The notes below the pieces were generated by a model. That model was not told the DNA's origin. It searched no databases and saw nothing but the letters and a program-made list of their open reading frames with translations. Source: Herbaspirillum seropedicae (GTDB lineage Bacteria; Pseudomonadota; Gammaproteobacteria; Burkholderiales; Burkholderiaceae_D). Taken from it: a stretch of 64,000 nt of DNA. Of this stretch, positions 58,227-64,000 are shown piece by piece. The position numbers and the translations under genes were made by a program. The number at the start of each line of letters is the position of its first letter. Within the stretch, counting starts at the first letter, position 1. The stretch lies in contig NZ_CP011930.1 of the NCBI RefSeq assembly GCF_001040945.1, forward strand, positions 2,581,704-2,645,703, written 5' to 3'.

Positions 58227-60125
58227 TCAGCGCCGATGACGCTGGGCCGCCAGCCGGCGCACCACCGTCAGCAGGCAATCGATTTCCTCGAAGGTGTTGT
58301 AGAAGGCCAGCGAGGGCCGTACCGTGGTCTCCACGCCGAAGCGGCGCAGGATGGGCTGGGCGCAGTGGTGGCCGGTGCGCACCGCGATGCCTTCCTGGTT
58401 GAGCGCCTTGCCGACGTCCTCGGTGCTGTAGCCCTCCAGCACGAAGGACATCACGCTGGCCTTGTGGGCGGCCGTGCCGATCAGGCGCAAGCCCTCGATC
58501 TCGCCCAGCTGGTGCATGCCATATTCCAGCAGGGCGTGTTCGTAGGCGGCGATGTTGTCGATGCCGACGCGGTTCACGTAATCGATGGCCGCTCCCAGTC
58601 CGACGGCGTCGGCGATATTGCCGGTGCCGGCTTCGAAGGTGTTGGGCAGGGGCTGGAAGATGGTCTTCTCGAAGGTGACATCGGCAATCATGTTGCCGCC
58701 GCCTTGCCAGGGCGGCATGTCTTCCAGCACGTCACGCCGGCCCCACAGGGCGCCGATACCGGTCGGTCCGAATACCTTGTGGCCGGAGAAGACGAAGAAG
58801 TCCGCGCCCAGCGCCTGCACATCGGTGCGCATGTGCGATACCGACTGCGCCCCATCGACCAGCGTGCGCGCACCGGCCAGCCGGGCCAGTTCGACGATCT
58901 GCTTGGTCGGTGTGATGGTCCCCAATGCGTTGGAAACCTGGGTCACAGCGACGATCCTGGTGCGCTCGTTGAGCAGCTTGGCGTATTCATCCAGCAGCAC
59001 CTGGCCGGAATCATCGACCGGGATCACGCGCAGCTTGGCGCCTTTTTCGGCGGCCAGTTGCTGCCAGGGCACGATGTTGGCGTGGTGTTCCAGGTGCGAG
59101 ACGATGATCTCGTCACCCGCGCCCACATGCTTGCCGCCCCAGGACTTGGCCACCAGGTTGATGGCTTCGGTGGTGCCGCGCACGAAGATGACTTCGTTGA
59201 CGTCCGGCGCGTTCAGGAAAGCCCGCACCCGCTCCCGTGCGCCTTCGTAGGCGTCGGTGGCGCGCGCGGCCAGCTCGTGCGCGGCGCGGTGGATGTTGGA
59301 GTTTTCGCGGCGATAGAACTCGCTGATGCGGTCGATCACCGATTGCGGCTTGTGCGTGGTGGCGGCGTTGTCGAACCAGATCAGTGGCCGGCCATTGACG
59401 CGTTCCTGCAGGATAGGGAAGTCACGGCGCACGGTGTGGACATCGAATGCCGCCGCCTGCTGCGCACCGGCAGGCTGGTGCACCGCGTGCGGCGCTGGCT
59501 TGGCCGGCGTGACGTAGCCGCTGGGCAGCTCCACCGCGTGCAGGAAGTAATACTGCGGGCTGCTGGCCGCGCCGGCTGAACTGCTCGAGAGGGGAGCCGC
59601 AGCGGGAGCAGCCGCACTGCCGCGCGGATGGCCATGGCCGCCATCGAGGAAGTAATACCTGGCCGTGGAAGGGGCAGCAGGCGTCGATGGTGCGGCCGCT
59701 TGCGGCGCACCCGTGACGGCGCCGCCCAGGCGCGGCTCATAGGCGGGCAGGGCGGCAAACACCTTGTCCGGCGTGCCATTGCCGGCTGGTGCTGCTGGCG
59801 CCAGTGCAGGAGCCCGGTTGCCCAGGGTCAGCACTTGGTGGGGCGACGAGGGAATCAGGTTCAGGCCCGGCGCCAGTCCTTGCGGGATGGCCGTGCCGGG
59901 CACACCCTGGCTGGTCCCTGCCGGACTGGACAGCGGCGAGGCCGGTGGCGTGAAGTTGGCCGGCGGCTGGGCTCCTGGCGCCTGGCCCGGCGTCCAGGCC
60001 GGTGCGGTGGGCGCGGCGAACAGCTCGTTGGCCAGGCGCGCCAGCAGCGCCGGGTCGAAGGGCGCTGCCGACGCGTCCTGGCCGGGCAAGCCGCCGCCCT
60101 GGGATGCGGGAGTGAGGATGCTCAC
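58227..60125 (-). CDS. Encapsulin cargo cysteine desulfurase (SufS-like) with disordered N-terminal extension
   Basis: The C-terminal 400 residues form a PLP-dependent SufS-like desulfurase, with K450 in FVFSGHKVFGP and the persulfide-carrying C588 in RTGHHCAQPIL. The first ~226 residues are Pro/Ala/Ser-rich and look disordered. They contain LARLANELFAAP (28-39) and two copies of YYFL (157-160 and 192-195). In known family 2A systems such an extension targets the enzyme into the encapsulin shell, where it accumulates elemental sulfur from cysteine. The start is a GTG at 60125, 12 bases after the shell gene stop. Confidence 0.92.
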   Translation of the reverse strand: MSILTPASQGGGLPGQDASAAPFDPALLARLANELFAAPTAPAWTPGQAPGAQPPANFTPPASPLSSPAGTSQGVPGTAIPQGLAPGLNLIPSSPHQVLTLGNRAPALAPAAPAGNGTPDKVFAALPAYEPRLGGAVTGAPQAAAPSTPAAPSTARYYFLDGGHGHPRGSAAAPAAAPLSSSSAGAASSPQYYFLHAVELPSGYVTPAKPAPHAVHQPAGAQQAAAFDVHTVRRDFPILQERVNGRPLIWFDNAATTHKPQSVIDRISEFYRRENSNIHRAAHELAARATDAYEGARERVRAFLNAPDVNEVIFVRGTTEAINLVAKSWGGKHVGAGDEIIVSHLEHHANIVPWQQLAAEKGAKLRVIPVDDSGQVLLDEYAKLLNERTRIVAVTQVSNALGTITPTKQIVELARLAGARTLVDGAQSVSHMRTDVQALGADFFVFSGHKVFGPTGIGALWGRRDVLEDMPPWQGGGNMIADVTFEKTIFQPLPNTFEAGTGNIADAVGLGAAIDYVNRVGIDNIAAYEHALLEYGMHQLGEIEGLRLIGTAAHKASVMSFVLEGYSTEDVGKALNQEGIAVRTGHHCAQPILRRFGVETTVRPSLAFYNTFEEIDCLLTVVRRLAAQRHRR

Positions 60126-60137
60126 GTTGGCGGCCTC

Positions 60138-61070
60138 TTATTTGTAGGTGTCAGGATAGTCGTGGTACTTGTTGACCTCGACATCGTCCAGCACCGCCAG
60201 CGCATCGGTGGTCAGCACGGCCAGCGAGCAATAGAGCGAGATCAGGTAAGAGGCGATGGCGTGATTGTTGATGCCCATGAAGCGCACCGACAGGCCCGGA
60301 CTCTGTTCGCCCGGCAGGCCCGGCTGGTACAGGCCGACCACGCCCTGGCGCTTGTCACCCACGCGCAGGAGCAGGATCTTGCTCTTGCCATCGGCCACCG
60401 GCACCTTGTCCGAGGGGATCAGCGGAATGCCGCGCCAGGTGATGAACTGCGAACCGAACAGGCTGATGGTCGGCGGCGGCGTACCGCGGCGCGTGGCTTC
60501 GCGACCGAAGGCGGCGATGGCCAGCGGGTGCGCCAGGAAGAAGGCCGGTTCTTTCCATACCTTGGTCAGCAACTCGTCCAGGTCGTCCGGGGTCGGCGCG
60601 CCGGTCAGCGGGAAGATGCGCTGTTCGTCGGTCACCTGGGCCAGCAGGCCGTAGTCGGGATTGTTGATGAGTTCGCTTTCCTGGTTTTCCTTGATGGTCT
60701 CGATGGTCAGACGCAGCTGTTCCTTGATCTGGTCATGCGGGCTGCTGTACAGGTCGGAGACGCGGGTATGCACGTCCAGCACCGTGGAGACGGCATTGAG
60801 GAAGTATTCGCGCGGCTGTTCTTCGTAATCCACGAAGGTGCGCGGTAACTGGTTTTCTTCCTGGCGGGCGGTGCAGGTGACCTTGATCGATTCCGGATTC
60901 TTGACCTTGTTCAAGCGATAGATGCCGGCTTCGACCGGCACCCATTGCAGCAGGTGCGTCAACCAGCGCGGGCTGATGGTTTCGAGCTGGGGAGCGGTCT
61001 TGGTGGCATTGGCTAGTTGCCGTGCTGCATTATCGCCGAGTGCGGTGGTACCGCCGACAGTTGCGGACAT
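60138..61070 (-). CDS. Family 2A encapsulin shell protein (SrpI-like)
   Basis: This 310-residue HK97-fold shell protein resembles cyanobacterial SrpI. Family features are ARQLANATKTAPQLETISPR (an N-terminal arm), RWLTHLLQWVPVEAGIYRLN, DYEEQPREYFLNAVSTVLDVHTRVSDLY (key part EEQPREYFLNAVST), IPLIPSDKVP and a C-terminal NKYHDYPDTYK. It assembles into an icosahedral nanocompartment. The cargo desulfurase is encoded immediately downstream. GGAGTCC precedes the ATG. Confidence 0.93.
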   Translation of the reverse strand: MSATVGGTTALGDNAARQLANATKTAPQLETISPRWLTHLLQWVPVEAGIYRLNKVKNPESIKVTCTARQEENQLPRTFVDYEEQPREYFLNAVSTVLDVHTRVSDLYSSPHDQIKEQLRLTIETIKENQESELINNPDYGLLAQVTDEQRIFPLTGAPTPDDLDELLTKVWKEPAFFLAHPLAIAAFGREATRRGTPPPTISLFGSQFITWRGIPLIPSDKVPVADGKSKILLLRVGDKRQGVVGLYQPGLPGEQSPGLSVRFMGINNHAIASYLISLYCSLAVLTTDALAVLDDVEVNKYHDYPDTYK

Positions 61071-61147
61071 CTGGACTCCGTAAGAGTGAGGTTGCAGGGA
61101 AGGGGGGGAAGTGAACAGGCGAAGTGTCGGGGCTCAGGCCGTGCAGC

Positions 61148-61465
61148 TCAACATGCTATAGCCATCAACTGCAGGCCGCGCACCAGATTCTGCTGGTGGA
61201 TGCGCTCGCCATGCGTGACCAGGGCCGAGGGCGAGAGCGTGAGCGCGGTGGCCAGCTTCTCCACGGTCACCAGCGAGGCAATGGCGGTGCCGCGCTCGAT
61301 CTCGCCGATGTAGGAACGATTCAGGTTGGAGTTCTCGGCCAGCCTTTCCTGCGACCAGCCGCGCGCGCGCCGCAGCTGGCGCACGCCGATCCCAAAGCTC
61401 TGCACCAGGGCGCTGGAGAGCGCCTCGACATCGGCCTGGCGGGCAGGACGAACGGGCTTTCTCAT
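61148..61465 (-). CDS. XRE-family helix-turn-helix regulator within the encapsulin operon
   Basis: This 105-residue protein consists mainly of one Cro/CI-type HTH domain (GVRQLRRARGWSQERLAENS, LNRSYIGEIERGTAIASL) plus a short C-terminal tail ending in Cys. It is encoded nine bases after the serine O-acetyltransferase gene and 77 bases before the shell gene. Regulation of the encapsulin operon is likely. The terminal cysteine invites a thiol-sensing idea, but that is speculation. Confidence 0.82.
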   Translation of the reverse strand: MRKPVRPARQADVEALSSALVQSFGIGVRQLRRARGWSQERLAENSNLNRSYIGEIERGTAIASLVTVEKLATALTLSPSALVTHGERIHQQNLVRGLQLMAIAC

Positions 61466-61474
61466 GCTGCCCCC

Positions 61475-62398
61475 TCACGCGCCGGCGTTGGCCAGGGACA
61501 AGGAATCCTCGCGTGACGCCGCCTGCGAGATATGGGCGCCGGCGGGGACGTCATGCGTGAGCCAGACATTGCCGCCGATGACCGCGCCACGGCCCAGGCG
61601 GATGCGTCCCAGAATGGTCGCGCCCGCGTAGATCACCACGTCATCCTCGACGATGGGGTGGCGCGCCCGGCCTTTTTCCAGCTTGCCGTCGGCGTCCGTG
61701 GGGAAACGCTTGGCGCCAAGCGTCACGGCCTGGTAGATGCGGACGTTGTTGCCGATGACGGCGGTCTCGCCGATCACGACACCCGTGCCATGGTCGATGA
61801 AAAAGCCTGTGCCGATCTGCGCTCCCGGATGGATGTCGATGCCCGTGGCCGCATGCGCCAGCTCGGCGATGATGCGCGCCAGCAGCGGCAGGCCAAGCTG
61901 GTAGAGGCGATGCGCCAGGCGGTAGTGGATCATGGCCAGCGCACCGGGATAGCACAGCAGCACTTCGTCCACGCTGCGCGCCGCGGGGTCGCCCTGATAG
62001 GCGGCCAGCACGTCGGTATCGAGCTGGCTGCGGATCTGCGGCAGCGAGGCGCCAAAGGCGCGGGTGATGGAAATGGCGTCCTGTTCCAGGTTGGGCGTGG
62101 GTCGCCCGGAGAGACCAGCGCTGTACTTCAGTTCCAGCCGCACCTGGCCCAGCAGGGCGTGCAAGGCGGCATCGAGCGCATGGGCGACGTGGAAGTTCTC
62201 ACTCTCCTGGCGCAGGTCGGGCGGGCCCAGCCGCATCGGGAAGAGCACGCCCTTGAGCGTGGTGACGATGCCATCGAGAGCGTCGCGCGAGGGAAACTCG
62301 CGGCCACTGGAATCATTGTTGCGCCGCTGGGCGACCCGCCAGCCCACACGGGCTTCGTGCAGGGACTGGACGATCTGGTGGATGTCGAAATTGGCCAT
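61475..62398 (-). CDS. Serine O-acetyltransferase (CysE/EpsC type)
   Basis: The 307-residue protein has an N-terminal helical region and a C-terminal left-handed beta-helix with hexapeptide repeats: IDHGTGVVIGETAVIGNNV, IYQAVTLGAKRF and HPIVEDDVVIYAGATILG. It makes O-acetylserine, the carbon skeleton for cysteine, from serine and acetyl-CoA. Its place between rhodanese and the encapsulin genes suggests it supplies cysteine to the encapsulated desulfurase. I use the ATG at 62398 rather than an upstream extension. Confidence 0.92.
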   Translation of the reverse strand: MANFDIHQIVQSLHEARVGWRVAQRRNNDSSGREFPSRDALDGIVTTLKGVLFPMRLGPPDLRQESENFHVAHALDAALHALLGQVRLELKYSAGLSGRPTPNLEQDAISITRAFGASLPQIRSQLDTDVLAAYQGDPAARSVDEVLLCYPGALAMIHYRLAHRLYQLGLPLLARIIAELAHAATGIDIHPGAQIGTGFFIDHGTGVVIGETAVIGNNVRIYQAVTLGAKRFPTDADGKLEKGRARHPIVEDDVVIYAGATILGRIRLGRGAVIGGNVWLTHDVPAGAHISQAASREDSLSLANAGA

Positions 62399-62455
62399 GG
62401 AATTCTCTTGACTGTTCTTGTTTGAGGGCCGCAGGCGCACGCAGGCGAGACCGGC

Positions 62456-62962
62456 TCAGTCCTGCACCCAGGGCAGGCCGTGGAAGCGCCAGCCGTCGGC
62501 TTTGCCGCGCTGCTGGGCGGCATCGAGCTCGCCTTCAAAGCCCTCCAGCACATTGAAGATACAGCTCAGCCCGGCCTTGGTCGCGGCTTCCGCAGCGGCG
62601 GCAGAGCGCTTGCCGCTACGGCATAGCAGCAGCGCCGGCACGTCCTTGCCGCCCAGCTTGCTTTCTAGTTCGCGCACGAAGCGCGGATTGCGCGACAGCG
62701 AGGTGCCGGTGGCCCATGCCACATGCAGGCTGTCGGGAACATGGCCAACGAACTTGCGTTCTTCTGCCGTACGCACATCCACCAGCAGCACCTTGCCAGT
62801 CTGCACCAGGGCCCAGGCCTGCTTGGGCGTGATGCCGCCGGCGTACGGGAGACCATCGGCGATGGCCTGTGCGCGGATCTGCGCCAGTTCCGGCGGCAGC
62901 TCGCGCTGGCTGGCTTGGGGGGCGGGGGCGCTCAGGGTGGCTACGGACGACAAGGAAGACAT
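62456..62962 (-). CDS. Rhodanese-domain sulfurtransferase
   Basis: This 168-residue protein has a single rhodanese domain with the active-site loop LLLCRSGKRSAAAA, the catalytic cysteine at its start, and VDVRTAEERKFVGHVPDSLHVAW. It carries persulfide sulfur. It is the first gene of the encapsulin operon, with GGAGAAACC before the ATG. Rhodanese genes recur in family 2A encapsulin loci, consistent with sulfur trafficking. Confidence 0.9.
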   Translation of the reverse strand: MSSLSSVATLSAPAPQASQRELPPELAQIRAQAIADGLPYAGGITPKQAWALVQTGKVLLVDVRTAEERKFVGHVPDSLHVAWATGTSLSRNPRFVRELESKLGGKDVPALLLCRSGKRSAAAAEAATKAGLSCIFNVLEGFEGELDAAQQRGKADGWRFHGLPWVQD

Positions 62963-63368
62963 CGGGGTTTCTCCATGACAGGGAATTGATGTTCACCGCG
63001 CTGCCATTTGGCGGCTATAGACGGCAATCGATGAGCTCACTGTAAAACCGCCCCTGGATCTGGGGAACGAATAAAAAAGAAGCTTGAAAGAAGAAAAACG
63101 CATAAGCAGGGCGCGATCGCAGACGATGCCGCTGGCCACGGTGAATGTCCCCGATCGTTGTCAACCCGGGGATGACTCATTAAAATGCGAATAATTACTA
63201 TTTACAAAGTCGGATGAAGATATGTCGGCTCGCTACGACACCGGCGTCAGGCGCATTTATGCGCCGCGCTGGCACGGCGCGCGCGCAGCCCATCCAGCCG
63301 GCAAAAAAAATCGCCAACCGCATTACGGGTTTCGGGCAGCTCGTTCGGCATACAAAGAGAAGCCCCCG
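62963..63368. promoter_or_regulatory. Divergent regulatory region with possible Fur box
   Basis: This 406-base region separates the encapsulin operon from the TonB-dependent receptor gene. TGCGAATAATTACTATT at 63186-63202 resembles the Fur box core TGAGAATAATTCTCATT. The surrounding DNA is AT-rich compared with neighbouring genes, as expected for promoters. A frame on the minus strand covers part of it but looks like the shadow of the receptor gene. Confidence 0.45.
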
Positions 63369-64000
63369 ATGATTGACCCCGATGCTCCGATGAACGCAAG
63401 CCTTTTCCTCCACCTGGCCCATCCCGCGCGTTGCCCGCCGGGCTGCGGCGGCGTGCTGTCCGCGCTGCCGAAGTGGGTGGCTGCGCCGCTGGCGTGGCGC
63501 CTGCTGCTGGTCGTGGCGATGCTCTTGCTGTGGCCGGTCGTCACCCAGGCGCAGGGCGCGCCCGAGGCGCGCCGCCACTTCAACGTGGCGGCCGGGCCGT
63601 TGGAGGATGCGCTGAACCGTTTTGCGCGCCAGGCTGGCATCACCATGTCCTATGCCTCGGCCCTGGTGCAGGGGCGGCAGGTCACGGCCTTGCAAGGGGA
63701 ATACTCGGTCAGCCAGGGCCTGGAGGTGCTGCTGGCCGGCAGCGGTCTGCGCGCCGTGCGCTCGGACAACGGCGCCTACGCCTTGCAGCCGCTGGTGCAA
63801 GGCGCGCCCGAGCAGGTCGATACCTTGCACCGCCTGGGCAATATCACCGTATCGGGCCGGCGCGACGAGCCCGGTGCGGCCGATCCGGTGGAGGGCTATG
63901 TGGCGCTGCGCAGCGCCACGGCCACCAAGACCGATACGCCGCTGCTGGAGCTTGCGCAATCGGTCTCGGTGGTCACGCGCGCCGAGATGGAGGCGCGTGG
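63369..64000 (+). CDS. FecA-like TonB-dependent siderophore receptor with STN signalling domain, 5' part
   Basis: The frame is open to the window edge (210 codons seen). A long N-region with a hydrophobic signal (LLLVVAMLLLWPVVTQAQG) is followed by a secretin/TonB N-terminal (STN) domain: FNVAAGPLEDALNRFARQAG, YSVSQGLEVLLAGSGL and VRSDNGAYALQPL. Then come ITVSGRRDE and the start of the plug (TKTDTPLLELAQSVSVVTRAEM). STN-bearing receptors usually signal to an ECF sigma/anti-sigma pair, which is not in view. An ATG at 63390 is an alternative start. Confidence 0.85.
   Translation, partial: MIDPDAPMNASLFLHLAHPARCPPGCGGVLSALPKWVAAPLAWRLLLVVAMLLLWPVVTQAQGAPEARRHFNVAAGPLEDALNRFARQAGITMSYASALVQGRQVTALQGEYSVSQGLEVLLAGSGLRAVRSDNGAYALQPLVQGAPEQVDTLHRLGNITVSGRRDEPGAADPVEGYVALRSATATKTDTPLLELAQSVSVVTRAEMEAR

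Noticed and set aside
63198..63959. Minus-strand 253-codon frame opposite the TonB receptor
   Set aside because: The plus-strand frame has a signal peptide and STN domain. The opposite frame has the composition of a shadow.

Overview
The window looks like a chromosomal segment of a GC-rich betaproteobacterium, most likely Herbaspirillum or a close Oxalobacteraceae relative. This is inferred from codon and base composition and from the gene families present (AcnD-type methylisocitrate dehydratase, a GlgE-TreS-GlgB set, a family 2A encapsulin, a DAB carbon transporter). It has not been checked by any search. I see no rRNA, tRNA, CRISPR array, prophage or intact insertion sequence. Coding density is high.

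Layout. 1-2430: methylcitrate-cycle acnD (cut by the left edge) and its GntR regulator, both on the minus strand. 2682-7393: an IclR regulator, a polar amino acid ABC transporter and the deiminase hutF. 7689-10420: a uspA behind an FNR-like box, nhaA, and two tandem homologous mini membrane proteins. 10601-16937: a ribose locus (rbsB, A, C, R, K, D) with a perfect LacI-type operator. A 268-bp nested-palindrome element sits between that operator and rbsB. 17167-25048: a chemoreceptor, an AsmA-like protein, a lipoprotein esterase, a hybrid sensor kinase and a small membrane protein. 25064-27702: a VIT1/CCC1 transporter, an SDR, PncC and a 37-residue membrane peptide.

27715-33329 (minus): a haem-copper oxidase operon with many c-type haems. 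33462-35583 (minus): a sulfide-detoxification operon of the BigR/SqrR type. 36036-41171: a LysR regulator divergent from dabB-dabA (inorganic carbon uptake). 41260-44858: a CMD-family protein and a MetQNI-type ABC transporter ending in a strong terminator. 45166-54521: glgE, treS-maltokinase and glgB, a complete trehalose-to-alpha-glucan route, followed by a hemerythrin protein.

55218-57989 (minus): a TauABC-type transporter. 58227-62962 (minus): rhodanese, serine O-acetyltransferase, an XRE regulator, a family 2A encapsulin shell and a cysteine desulfurase with a long disordered N-terminal extension. This is a sulfur-handling protein nanocompartment locus and the most striking system in the window. 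63369-64000: the start of a FecA-like TonB-dependent receptor behind a possible Fur box.

Sulfur is a recurring theme: taurine or sulfonate uptake, the encapsulated desulfurase, and the persulfide-responsive operon next to the terminal oxidase. A second theme is carbon storage and supply (propionate, ribose, CO2 and the GlgE pathway).
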